The notes beneath the pieces are model-generated. The model was not told the DNA's origin. It was given only the letters and a program-made list of their open reading frames with translations, and did not search any database. Both the position numbers and the translations under genes were made by a program. Shown here piece after piece: positions 10,945-22,708 of a DNA stretch of 64,000 nucleotides (the first letter of the stretch is position 1; each line of letters starts with the position of its first letter). Source of the stretch: Amylostereum areolatum (lineage: Eukaryota > Basidiomycota > Agaricomycetes > Russulales > Stereaceae); the NCBI GenBank assembly GCA_012932865.1, contig SAXG01000108.1, positions 1 through 64,000 on the forward strand. The letters run 5' to 3'.

Positions 10945-13499
10945 CTTACTTCGGCCTCTACCTCTCAGGCTCCCTCCGATTCGTCGCGCGCGCGTGAACC
11001 CCCACCTTTACAAGAGCCGTCGAACCCGTCGACAACGCAACCACCGATTTGCAAAAAAAACGCGCAGGCTCTACGCCCTTCAGTGCCCAAACCGGCGAGA
11101 CCGCGACAACCCAGTATCCCTCCCTGGTCAGAGACATACTCAATCGGTTTGCCGGATGTATGCCCGCAGAAGAGTGGCTCGACGCGTGCTTGTCGTCTTC
11201 CGCCAAACGTCCCAAAGACGCGAAGATTTCGTGGAACAAGGCTGCCGTCAACACCGAGGAAGGTTTTGTGCGTGTCTTTCATCACGCCTCCGGTGGCATA
11301 GTCGACTAACCCATATTGTGGTATCAGATCAAGGCCTACAACAAGGCCGCCACGTCCGGCCACTTTTCAAACCTCGCCGTCGTCGATACCCACAACCTAG
11401 CTGCCAGTGTCGATGATGATCGCGAGAAACGCAAACCCGACATGTGCGTTTTTGGAAAGGACGTTGTTGGGCAAGTCCCCGATGGCGACTATTGGGACAA
11501 GGCGAAATTTACTGTGGAGCGCAAGAGAGAAGGCTGGGATATCGTCAATCCATTGGCAGACAGCGACAAGAACGCCGATATCGACGACATCTCGGATTGC
11601 GCCGTCAAGGCTCGCGGACAAACCATCTCCTACGCCATTCAAATGTTTCGGGCACAGCCGCTTCTCTTCGCCTTCTCAGTCCTCCTCATCGAGGACGAGG
11701 CGCGGTTCATCCGCTGGGATCGCAGCGGAGCGATCGTGTCCGCACGCTTCAACTGGGTCAAAACGCAGCATCTCACCGAGTTCTTCTGGCGGTGCAACCG
11801 TGCCTCCGACGAAGCCTTGGGAAGAGACCCCACGGTGACGACGCCAACGGAGGCAGAAGCGAAAATGGCCCGTTCGATCCTCCAGGAGTTCAACAAGAAG
11901 CATCCAGATTTTCTTCCATTTCAGGACACTGCTCTCAAAACTCTCCCCATGCAGAAGATTGCCGTCTTCCCCGACGCGAAGCCCAACACGAACAGAACGA
12001 GGGTGGACATCGACAGGCGTCCCAGTCCCCGCTACTTCGTTACACCTCGACCTCACATCCAGTCAGAATCTCTTACAGGGAGAGCCACCATGGGCTACTA
12101 CGCGGTTGAAGTCAGCGACGAACCTTTGACAAAAGCAGATAAGGACGCTCGTGCCGCTCAAGATCCCGTCGACAAAGCTTCCGCCGACGGCTCGGAGGAG
12201 CCCGTGGTCTATGCCGGCGAGGTGTGCTACTTGAAGGATACTTGGCGGATCGCCCTCGACAACATCGAGAAGGAGGGTGACATCTATGCCACCCTGGCTG
12301 CCGCCGACGTTCCTCATACTGCCAAGATGCTCTGTGCGGGCGACGTGTGGAGTTCGGACAGCGAGAGACACGAGACGCCCACACCGCGGTTCGAACGAAA
12401 GAAAGCGGGGGCTGGATCAAAGGATCGCAAAATCATACCCCACATTCATTATCGCATTGTGCTGTCTACGATTGGCAAGCCTCTCTCTAAATTCAAGACG
12501 ACGAGGCAGCTGGGCGAGGTTCTGCGGGACGCCATCAAAGGTGCGAAAGTGTTCTTTTTGCATCCATTCTCTTCATGTGTTGATGATTTTTCGTTCATGT
12601 AGCTCATGAGAAGGCATATGAGATCGCAAGAATTTTACATCGAGACGTCAGCTTCGGCAATATTCTCATAACCATCGATGGCAGCGGTATCCTCATAGAC
12701 TGGGATATGTGCCGTGACAGGGATAGTCTGTGCGACGCTCGTCGCCCAAATAGAACTGTAAGTCCACCAAATTTGTGTTCGTAGTGTCAATCTCATACTT
12801 CTCCAGGGAACCTGGCCGTTCATGTCCGTTGCCCTGCTGACAAACCCTCAATTATCGCAAGGCCTCAGCGATGACTGCGAATCGTTCCTCTGGGTCCTCG
12901 TCTACACGATAATGCGCTACCATGCAACAATCATCGAGGGTGGTCCCCCGCTTCGCGAAGCAATAGAATACATCTTCGCGGATGAAGACGCAAAAGGCAA
13001 TGGAGGCGGAGGCAAAAGTCTCTTTTTGACAGGGAAGGGCGGATTTATGCCCGATGAACTCGAAGAGTCTGTCTGTACCCCTCTCGCAGCTCTGGTCGAT
13101 GACCTCCGCTGGCTGTTCGACGATCTCTACCCTGCCAAGAGGAGAGACGACCGCGCGATGGCGTCGAAAGCCATCGCGGTCGAACGTCTTTCCTCTCATG
13201 CCTATCTGCTTGCCAGATTCACCCACCATCTCGACCAAAACACTTGGCTTGAGGAGAATGACGCCGGAGAGGACATGCTTCCACAGTCCAATACCGTCGA
13301 CAGGAAACATAAGAAGGCGATGAAGGCGATGCTTTCACGCGAGAGCGCAACCAGTGGTGGCCTGTCTGGTCATGGCTCGAAAGGCAGCGGTACTAAACGA
13401 GGTCTTGACGATGGACCCACCAGCGACAGCAAGAGGATCAAGCTCGAGCGCCCATCGAACCAGGGGGGCTCATCTGGGGCGGGAACGTCTCGGACGTAA
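10945..13499 (+). pseudogene. FunK1 fungal protein kinase, copy A (5' end damaged)
   Basis: This is a fungal-specific FunK1-type Ser/Thr kinase homologue, paralogous to copy B at 39684. Exons after the N-terminus are 11328-12540, 12603-12757 and 12807-13499, with clean GT-AG introns at the same places as in copy B. The kinase signature H-R-D-V-S-F-G-N-I-L-I, the metal site I-D-W-D (in place of DFG) and G-L-S-D-D-C-E-S-F-L-W are intact. The first exon is broken in two ways. The ATG used by copy B is lost, and the A-run near 11053 has two extra bases, which shifts the frame. A protein from 11328 onward would lack the N-terminal 106 residues. It is either a recent pseudogene or starts elsewhere. 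Substrates are unknown for this family. Confidence 0.8.
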
Positions 13500-14148
13500 A
13501 GTGCGGCCTGATTTCTATCTGTGCTCTCCTATATCTTTCCTAATCCCTTCCTCTATCATGCCATCGAGGACGAATCTGTACTATACCACTAGAACAGAAC
13601 CATATTGCATTCATTTCTGTGGTGGTTGAGTGTACTCTGGACAACACTATCTTCATCTCAGGGAGGGCGAATGAAGTTGTTGTTCCTCCCCTCATTGTGG
13701 CGATTCCCTCAATATGGTACCACAAAGGACCACCTTTCTTGTCGCAGTTGTCTGCATGGGTCTACAGTTACATAACGCCGTGCATGGTTAAGAGAAAGAG
13801 GTAGTAGTTGGTGCTGACGCCGGTTCAAAAGTGGACATGATGTACATACGACTTCCCACGCGACTCGGACTATTCCTGCACGATCCTCTTTCCTTGACGG
13901 CCTCGACCACCAACGCTCGCTTCAGATCCACTTATTATTCGTCGGTGTCCCCTTGGAAGGCCAAACTTCTTCTCGCAGTAAAGTTGCGCTACAGCTTGCT
14001 GCCACGTCGTGGTTTGCCGGACAGTCTTCTAACGAGGCCATCAACCTTACCACATCACCGTGCTGGCCACATAGCGATCATGTATGTATAATCGCCAGAT
14101 GGTCAGCCACATTGATGTTCTAATGGACTTGAAGATACGAGAGTAGGG
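13500..14148. other. Intergenic between FunK1 copy A and rft1
   Basis: I see no coding signal. It presumably holds the FunK1 3' region and the rft1 promoter. Confidence 0.5.
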
Positions 14149-15924
14149 ATGGAGAAAATGGAGCCCTCATCCTCGGGGTCACCCACCCTTTTATCAGCTT
14201 CGTTGGCGTCTGCATCATCTTTGGTCCTTCTCCAGTTCGTGTCTCGCATATTCACCTTTGCTTTGAATCAAGCCCTTGTACGCCTCGCATCACCTCAGAC
14301 GTTTGGAACAGCAGCCATTCAATTCGAACTTCTTCTCTCAACCATCCTGTTTCTCTCCCGAGAAGGTGTACGCAACGCACTCCTCCGCGGCTCGTCCTCA
14401 AAGGCAGCGACAAGCAAACAGTTGGTGTCAAACATAGCCCTCCTTCCGGTGGCACTAGGGATCCCCGCAGCATTCCTCATTGCTTTGGTGTATGTGTCAA
14501 CGAGTTCGGTTTCCACGCGGTCGCAACCGTACTTCCACTTGAGTGTTGTCATCTACGCCATCGCAGCCTCTGTGGAGCTTCTCTCTGAACCACTTTATAT
14601 CCATGCACAAAACGAGCTTCGTTTCGACATACGCGTACGTGCAGAAGGGGTGTCCGTATTCTCCAAGACCGTGGTGACGTTCGTTGTGCTCGTCGCTGGT
14701 CCGCCTGAATGGGCGCTTCTGTCCTTTGCTGCCGGACAAGCTGCGTATAGCCTCGCGACGCTCGCCACATTCGCTCGAATATATGGTTTCGGAGAGCAAT
14801 ACTCTCTGAGACAGGTTCCCGTCGATGGGGATGAAAGGTACGTCCTCCTGCATGTTTGGTGCATATAAGCCCTAACCCATGATTAGTTCTTCAACCGCCC
14901 TGTTCGACAGCGAACTTTTGCGTCTGTCTGGAGCCATGACTGGCCAGTCTGTGATGAAACACTTCTTAACCGAAGGGGACAAGTTCCTCATTTCTCACCT
15001 GAGCCCGTTAGAAGACCAAGGGGGCTATGCTATTGCGTCGAACTATGGTCAGTACAGGCGTCAGCCTTCTTGTCCATCCCCAGAGCTCAAACATTCTCAG
15101 GTTCTCTGGTGGCAAGAATCGTCTTCCAGCCCATTGAAGAGACTTCCCGGATCTTTTTTTCTAAATCGCTAAGATCACCCGCCGACTCCAAGGAACCGAA
15201 AGCCAAGGATGCCCAACGTACCGCCGCCCGTCTACTCCTCACGATCCTTCTCCTCTTCACACATCTCCTTCTCATACTTGCCACGTTTGCGCCACCCTAT
15301 CTTTCCCTCGCCACATCCATATTTCTTCCCCCGCGGTACCGTACCACCTCCGCTCCCCAGATACTCGATGCATACATCTACTACATCCCAACCATGGCCT
15401 TCAACGGCGTGCTGGAAGCTTTTTTCGCTTCTGCCTGCACACCCGCCGACCTGCGCGCCCAGAGCCGAATGATGGTCGCAGCATCCGTCGGCTTTGTCCT
15501 TGCGGCCGTAGGGCTCACGCACGGCCTTGGCTGGGGTGATGTCGGACTCGTGTGGGCAAACATCGCCAACCTGGGCCTGCGCGCTCTCTATGCGTGGCGG
15601 TTCGCGCGTCGATTTTTCAAGAGGAGGGGTCTGGGAAAACTCGTAGTCTTGAGGGAAGTCATACCCCCAGTAAGCGTGTTGAGCGTGTTCGTTGCTGCAG
15701 TGGCGATCACCCGGTGGAGTGCTAAGCTGCACGAAAGCATCCCGCTGACGTTGTGGGCTCAAAAACGTCACATCGCCGTGGGCGGCGTATGCGGTGTTAT
15801 ATGTATCCTTGCGTGGTATGTTATATTATTTTTAGCCTGGACATGCGGAAGTTGACGCCAGAATAGTTTCGTGGTGGAACGGACGCGGTTCAAAGAAACC
15901 TTCGCGGTTCTCCGTAGAAAATGA
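14149..15924 (+). CDS. rft1: RFT1, dolichol-linked oligosaccharide flippase-associated membrane protein
   Basis: This multi-pass ER membrane protein is required for luminal presentation of Man5GlcNAc2-PP-dolichol in N-glycosylation. Exons are 14149-14837, 14887-15047, 15101-15815 and 15867-15924, giving 540 residues, the usual RFT1 size. Family signatures are L-L-Q-F-V-S-R-I-F-T-F near residue 30, M-T-G-Q-S-V-x-K-H-F-L-T-E-G-D-K-F, L-E-D-Q-G-G-Y-A-I-A-S-N-Y-G, and V-F-Q-P-I-E-E-T-S-R. About a dozen hydrophobic helices are spread along the protein. The last intron was chosen because it restores a short charged cytosolic tail (F-V-V-E-R-T-R-F) instead of a read-through stop. Confidence 0.93.
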
Positions 15925-16921
15925 CTATCCTTGTAGCTTTGAGTCGTGTCATACCCTAGCTTCCTCTACTACAACACCATAGGCTGCCATATACTGCATC
16001 AGCCCTGCCGGACGGATGGATTCTTGCTATTCCATCAGGTCTGGTCGTCCGCTGCGTCGGGCCCACTAGAGGATACTCATATTTGTATCCTATACTATGA
16101 ATGCTCTGGCACTCCCCGACTGAATTAACCTCCAGATATCAGCCAAGTTGTCGATGAATGCAGAACGCGGCGTGCTCGTTTGACGGCTACCACGACAGGC
16201 GGGGCTATCGGACGATGCCAATCTCCGTAGTCGAAAAAACAGGCTGTGTTACATTTCCTCGAAGACCAACTTGAGACGGTGGTTTCGACAGAGATAATAG
16301 TGCATGAGGGATGGACTGAGGAAGACAGCGATGTTTAGCTTCACTTTTATGTAAACACAAACTATGGTCCGTAGTGGGCCGATTCAGCAACCCACCGCAC
16401 ACAAGAACAATTGCCATACCCAGTCGACCAACCATCAAGATAGGTCAACAGTAGTTGTGAAAGTAAAGTATTTACGAGGGAAGTGGCACCGTGACTGCAC
16501 CGAAACGAACCCCGTTAAATCCGTTCAAATGGACGAGCATTCAACGAGCCTGTTGAAATTCATTGGTCGGAATTATCGTTTACAATCGGCTATAGCACCA
16601 TCGACACCTCAATGAGATGATATTCGGGTTCAATGGAGGATTGATGACTCACGTCGTCCACCAGAAGGCCTCCCTGGCCGGCGCAACGACTTCCAACGTC
16701 ACAATTGCCAGGTTGGCGGAAACCTCCCCTCCCGCCACCGTTCGGAAAGCCACCGTGCCTGCGAGATTCCTGGTGAAAATCGCGCTTCACAGTCGATTAA
16801 AGATACACTGACCTTATGACTACCTTAGGGCTCGTTGGATTATGCTCATCCTGTCCGACATCGGCAAGCAGTCCCTGGATACTGAAGTAAGTGTGCGTTC
16901 GTGGCTGAGGAAATTAGCGAA
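15925..16921. other. Intergenic, possible downstream exons of the minus-strand peptide gene
   Basis: No gene could be supported with confidence. On the minus strand, 16600-16800 can be read in frames that look protein-like (for example L-A-I-V-T-L-E-V-V). They could be further exons of the secreted-peptide ORF at 17119, but I could not find a splice solution that keeps frame. Confidence 0.3.
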
Positions 16922-17119
16922 CTATACCCCTTCAGAAACTGGTCTGAGACGGAATGCGGGATCGTCTGAGTTGTCCAGAGGTACTAGTGTGGTATTGTCG
17001 GTTCTTGCACTGACATAAGTCAAGGGTGCGGCGGAGACTAGAGCACCGTTGAGGAGGATGCAAACAAGCAGGGCAAGGGCAGCGGGGAACATGGTTATAG
17101 TGGTCGAAGAAAAGAACAT
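16922..17119 (-). CDS. Small ORF with signal peptide
   Basis: The frame encodes about 56-65 residues depending on which Met is used. It has a clear hydrophobic signal sequence (F-P-A-A-L-A-L-L-V-C-I-L-L) ending at V-S-A-A-P, followed by a polar, Asp/Thr-rich stretch. It stops soon after, and a GTATAG donor overlaps the stop, so the gene may continue in further exons. No family is recognised. A secreted or vacuolar small protein is the simplest reading. Confidence 0.4.
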   Translation of the reverse strand: MFFSSTTITMFPAALALLVCILLNGALVSAAPLTYVSARTDNTTLVPLDNSDDPAFRLRPVSEGV

Positions 17120-18384
17120 AATGAAGAAGATCGAATGTTATAAGGGTCGAGAAGGGCTGGCGAGGAGTTGCTGTAGGTTAGAAATCTAGGCATGAAGGAG
17201 CAGTGTTAGACACACTCACTATCCAGTACCGTTGCGAGTGAAGAGTCAAACTTTGGGAACTAGCCTGAGGGGATGTCGCATCCGCCTGACCTTTTTATAG
17301 CACTGTAAAAGTGCATGGTAATGGAAAAGGTCATCGGTAAAGGAGGGGGGCGATATCAGATACGAAGTGGCGAACAGGTCTGATCAGGTAAATTCGAAGG
17401 GCCTGGGAGGTATCAAACCCAAGCTGCCATTTACGGGGAAGTTAACATACCATATGGACCGAATGCTATGGCAGCAGTTTCCTTTTGCCTCGACCTGTTC
17501 TCATCGCGATACGTGCCAGTGCGAGTGTTCGTCATTGGAGGTCGTTGGCAGGTTGTCTCGGCGAAAGGGGCATCTACTTATTGTCGATATCAACAATGAT
17601 TCAAAAGTCGTAGTCGGTCCCCTCTCGCAGGTAAAGTTCAAAGACAGGCCCTGATTCAAGTTTCTGATATGATGGAAGGGTGTCTGATATGAAGGGTGGC
17701 CGGTGGAGACTGGAGCAGCGATATGTACAAGTCACGGTGCAGAAAGGTGCAGAAGTTGTCCGTTGGTCGCTCGGGATACGCCGACGCCGTGGAGCCGGAT
17801 TCGACCTGAGGCCTGAGCTTCATCCATGCCCTTCCTTGTCCATGCCCTTCCTCGTCGTTGACATCCACCGCAAACGTGACCAGCTCTCTACGTCGTCCCG
17901 GGAGTGACCAGGAACATCGTAAAATACAGTCAGAAACTGGTAGGAAGCCCCCCGAACGTTGCTACCATCTGAGTCGTACGTATTCGGTACCATGATCGTG
18001 ATGGACAACAACTACTGTTAGGTCACTTAGGTTCCTCATCGAGTCATCCCTTGTTGAGTATATTCTCCTCCAATCTCATTCCATCCTCCTTTGGGGCCCG
18101 TGATGGCTGTAGCACCAGAATTCTGACGCACATCGTTGAAGCTATGTGGTATGGTGCAGGGGAGAATGATACGACTTTCTATTCGTTGTCCTGAGTTTTC
18201 CTTTCATCCGGTATGCTGATCCACCTTCTTGTGTTGATACAGTTCCTCGTGCTTCAATCACGCGTTAGAACATCACTCGTTGGCCTCATGGAACACTATG
18301 GGAGAGTGGAGGACGTTTCCCGTTGTCTTTATAGTCCCACCGCGATGCTACCCTCCCCTTAGTTTCCCCCTTCCCATTCATGCG
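17120..18384. other. Intergenic, no gene recognised
   Basis: Several short open frames occur on both strands, but none has a domain, compositional bias or plausible splice structure. Confidence 0.5.
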
Positions 18385-19647
18385 ATGTCGTCCGTGACGA
18401 ACCATCGGTGCCCGCAACATCGAGAGAGTGATTTGGACATCTTTCGTGAGCTTTTCTTTCCGGTCGCGGCAGAAGCCATTTTCTTTGGTGCGTTTTTCAT
18501 GTCTGTGAGGTTCCAGTTCAAGTTGACGGGAGAACTTCTAGGCATATATTTGGCGCTGGCCGTCTTCTCATCGATCTATCTCATGTAACTGTTTACGACC
18601 GTATTGCAGCGTGTTATTGACTGTAGTTTCTGTTTGCAGGTCCAAGAAGAAGGCTACAAGACAGGAGTACTATCTTCTGACAATCATAGGCATCATGTTT
18701 GCTGTCGCCGTCTCACATTGGACGCTGCATCTAATCCTCGGCTGGTTTTTCGCGCGGCATATGGCCCTATGCATGGAACTTCCTCCATCGTCCACGACTT
18801 TGCAAATCGCACTATCCAATATCCAAATTATCGATGTATGTTATGTGCTAATGCTATAGTCAGATTAGCTCACCAGTGCACCCCAGTTTACTATAAGCGA
18901 CTTCATTGTCGTATGGAGGGGGTGGGTATTGTGGGGACGTCCAAGATGGATCTTGATTATCTCAAGTTTACTTGTTCTGTTAGCTACCGGTACGTAATGC
19001 GTGCGCGCTACGCTGACCATGAACTGATCTCCCCCCCTTCCTAGTCGTGGCGGCGCTCAATTTCGTCTCAGATGTCGATACCCAACTCCCTGAAGTTGTG
19101 TCAGGTGACATTGCTCTTGTAGTCCTTGCGGTCTCTGCTCTGAACAACGTCTGGGGAACTGGACTCGTTGCATATAAAACCTGGCGAGTCCCTCTTCACC
19201 CAGCAGCAATATCCAGAGACTTATGTCTTCTTACAAAGGGAATTTCGTGGGGTTTGGCATGAATATATCCAGTCGAGTCCGAGTCGGCGATCCGTAGGTG
19301 CCAAAGCACTCGTTCTCGTGACGGAATCAGGTGTGATATACCTCATAATCTGGGTAAGCAATCGACGCCACACGTCTCAGGGTACTGAGTTGTACTAAAG
19401 GTACTAAACTCTCGTCTATGCAGGTCATATTCATATGCTCTGAATTCGACTTTCTCGGCGAAGCAAGCGCAATCGTGCAACAGTCTATGGTTCAACTTAC
19501 GGCTAGTCCCCGCCCATATTCACTCTATACCACTATTTCTCACCAATAATATAGGGTATCTATCCGACAGTCATCATACTGTTGGTCTTTTTTGAGAAAA
19601 CAAACTTTGAACGTATGCATGTGCCTTCCAAGTTAGAGTTACCCTGA
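18385..19647 (+). CDS. Seven-helix membrane protein A (agaricomycete family)
   Basis: There are eight exons: 18385-18487, 18542-18584, 18640-18835, 18887-18989, 19045-19183, 19239-19353, 19424-19501 and 19555-19647. They give 289 residues with about seven hydrophobic helices. The marks of this expanded, uncharacterised family are F-F-P-V-A-A-E-A at the first helix, V-V-W-R-G-W-V-L-W in the loop after helix 4, L-N-N-V-W-G-T, and V-T-E-S-G-V-I-Y before helix 6. Five internal exon lengths (43, 196, 103, 139, 115 nt) are identical to those of genes B and C, which strongly supports the model. Two introns (donors at 19184 and 19502) start with GC rather than GT. Function is unknown; it is probably a plasma-membrane or endomembrane protein. 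Confidence 0.82.
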
Positions 19648-20430
19648 GTACCACGAGTTCATATATGGTTGCTTTGCTTGTATCATCTCCTCCTTTGAAG
19701 TGTGCGAGGAGACATCTTTCGAACCGACAGACTACAAAACAATTGATCTTTTGCACATACAATTTCTGCCCTCCACCTGCCCTATCTCGTCCGTCCTCAT
19801 CTTTTCAGGGATGTTGTTGGTCCACACAACTCAAAATCCGCTCAGAATCACGACTCGGTTCACATAGCGCGGACTGATCTTCATCTTTGCGTTGCGAGAT
19901 TGTACGATCCCTTCGGCTGCTTCGGCCTCATCCATAATTAGTCTGGGTGCGTCTTTGTTCTTGGTTTCTACTATGCACGGGTCACTGACTCTCATACATC
20001 AGGCGACGCAAGCTATCCTTTGTTGGTAGTAGCCCGATATCGATTCGTATGTTCGTTGCCAGACGGATCAGATCGTATCCACTTGTGTCTGGGTGCTCAT
20101 TGGCTTACGGATCTCTACTCCAGTCGCAGGTCGACCAAAAAGGTAGAGCGTTGTTCTCTGTTGTGCTTCACTTACCACGGTATCTGCATGCCCCACGATG
20201 GTAATCGCATATTCCGGTGCACGCAACTATGTGCCCGTGTGCATAGGCTGCTTTTCGATGTACCACATTCCCGAACTTGAAGCTTTACCACTGCGAAGTT
20301 GTGCTTTGTTTGTTGACAAGGCTACACGTAGCACGTGAATGACCTTGCAGATTCATACTTGTACTCACCCTCACGCCCGGCATGCATCGTCCTATAGCGG
20401 CCCTCCTCTTCTCCCTATCATCGGGTCAAC
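19648..20430. other. Intergenic between seven-helix genes A and B
   Basis: No coding feature could be supported. The stretch contains the promoter of gene B. Confidence 0.5.
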
Positions 20431-21704
20431 ATGCTACCCCCTGGCTGCTACAAGACGCAGGGACAACGACGCTTCACTGCCCGCGAGCTGGTCTTCCCTA
20501 TGGCAGCCGAAGCAGCTCTGTTTGGTATGTGTGCCCAACATCTCTCTGAAATTGATCCTAAACTTTAACATAGGGATGTACACGGTCTTGATGACCGTTT
20601 CTATTTCCGCTCTCCGGTATGTAAAGTTATTCCTCTGCTAGCAAGCCCGTCGTATCCACGTTGATACCAAAGTATGTATAGCTACAAGTGTCCACGGTCA
20701 AGAGCCGAAGTCTACTTGACACTCGTCATTGGCAGCATGTTTTTTGTCGCACTCGTGCACTTCGCAGGGCATCTTATCAACATCGCAAACTCCATAGAAG
20801 ATGATATTATTTGCTCCTTGGTACCCAGCTCAGTCCATAACTTACTAGAAGCTCTGTCAGACATTCAGTTAATTAATGTAAGTGGTTGACGTTCAGTTCG
20901 ACGCCGAAGTTACTGATACGGGCTGCTGCAGTGGTTCTTGAGCGACGCGATCGTTGTATGGAGGGCATGGGTACTATGGAACCGCTCGAAACTCGTCATG
21001 ACGATATCTACTGGTCTTGCGCTCGTCACTATTGGTATGTCCGTGTGCTTGCCTAATTTATTGGGTCGCGCTGATTTTTATACCCTTGTGAAAGCTGTAT
21101 ACATTGTGAAAGCGGTGCTTTGCATAGACCCACATGTGGACCAAGCTGCCAACGGAAATATCACCCTCGTAGCTCTTGGGCTGTCTGCCTTAAATAACCT
21201 GTGGGGAACTTTACTTGTGACGTACAAGACCTGGTGCTCTGGTTTCCGCTTCGTTAACAATTCAAGCACATGCTGACTATTAAGCTTGTAGGATGTTCCG
21301 GAAGTCCATACGGGACGATCCAGCCACGGGTATCAGGACTACTTCTGTTGCTGTACATGCTCTAGTGATTATCACAGAGTCCGGGGTCGTATACCTTTTA
21401 GTATGGGCAAGTCATCTCAACCATGAAGTCAATCTGACATTATGTCATACTAATGTCTTCTGTAGGTCTTGATTGTCGCGGCTGAATTCGAACTGTTGGG
21501 GGCACTCGTGAGCTGGACGATTCAGCAGAGTATAGTTCAGATTACGGTACGCTGATACCCTTCCCCTCACTGGTTTTACACCGAGGTACTCAGTCGAAGA
21601 TGTTTCCAAAGGGCCTTTATCCGACTATCGTTATTTTGCTCGTCTACAGGGAGAAAGCTCAACTTGAACGCATCCTTCTGCAAAGCACGATAAAGGCGGC
21701 CTAA
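20431..21704 (+). CDS. Seven-helix membrane protein B (agaricomycete family)
   Basis: This is a paralog of gene A in tandem. Exons are 20431-20524, 20574-20616, 20682-20877, 20932-21034, 21095-21233, 21292-21406, 21466-21546 and 21612-21704, giving 287 residues. It shows F-P-M-A-A-E-A-A-L-F, S-D-A-I-V-V-W-R-A-W-V-L-W, A-L-N-N-L-W-G-T and I-T-E-S-G-V-V-Y. The intron after the Trp of L-V-W starts GCAAGT (21407). Gene A has GT at this position, so GC donors arose at different introns in the two copies. The frame is intact throughout. No function is known for the family. Confidence 0.82.
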
Positions 21705-22708
21705 GTGTCACACGCACCATCGAACATTCGGCCTTACATGGTAGATGTTATCAAGTATAATATCCCCCTGTAATCTATCGAACAGACCTAGATCCCGAAT
21801 ATGACCTGTGCCGCCACTGATAGCGAGAGGTAAGAATATCGATGCTGCGTAACGCAGTAGGTGCTCGTGCAGCGTTCCCTCTGAGATTCGTAGCTGTCGG
21901 GTTCATCGGAAGTACAGAGAGAAGGCTACATGTCGAGTAGTACTACAGGATATCTACGCACTTTGTCCGCCAATCTATAATCAAAATTATTGCCAGAGAA
22001 CTTTTGAACACGGTGGGAGTCGACTTTCTCGGTCAGTACAATAGACTGGAGATCTCTGACTCGTGATCAGGCTACGAAGGTTAGGCCCGTTGCGAATTCC
22101 TTTGATCCCAGTCCACAGTTCAGCTGCCGGGAGGAGGTGGCCCGGTGTTCGGTTGTGGTCGTGCGCGTTCCGTTTGCGCGCTCTGCCTTTTTCCTCGTCA
22201 CTTTTGATGTACTTCATCGTCTCAAACCTATACGAAAGTTACATCATCGTGATCGTTGGGATGTAAAGAATTGTCTGGTGTAAAAACTATGTCGACACGT
22301 GTAGCCGTATTTGCGGTGGAGAGCAATTCATGCAAAAATCGTCGCGGATTTCGCGTCGCGTCGTTGAATTAACAGTTTACATCTATTTGTTCCAGGACTC
22401 TCCCAGCCTCACGAAACCAATGATTGCTCGCTGCGCTCGCAAATATCGGCAGTGACCGACAGTTTAAACCCACAGAAAAACGTAAAATGCAAAACTATAC
22501 AATACAACGGGACGACGGACAGTCAACAGTACGGGCGACCGTGATAGAGTAGTACTATACAAGACATGTATACCAGTACCAAAAAAAACAGAACCTCGTA
22601 GACACGATGACATGACTGATTCAGGTTCTCACCAAATTGGGGATCGTGAATCCGACGAACTCGAGGATGGTTCTAGAAGACTTCAGTCAGCAACCACGAA
22701 CTTGACAG
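21705..22708. other. Intergenic, no gene recognised
   Basis: This is the shared 3' region of seven-helix gene B (plus strand) and SET-1 (minus strand). I see no further gene. Confidence 0.5.

Noticed and set aside
11639..12420. Minus-strand frames inside FunK1 copy A, repeated in copy B
   Set aside because: They are conserved only because the sense exon is duplicated; there is no start context, splice signal or family.
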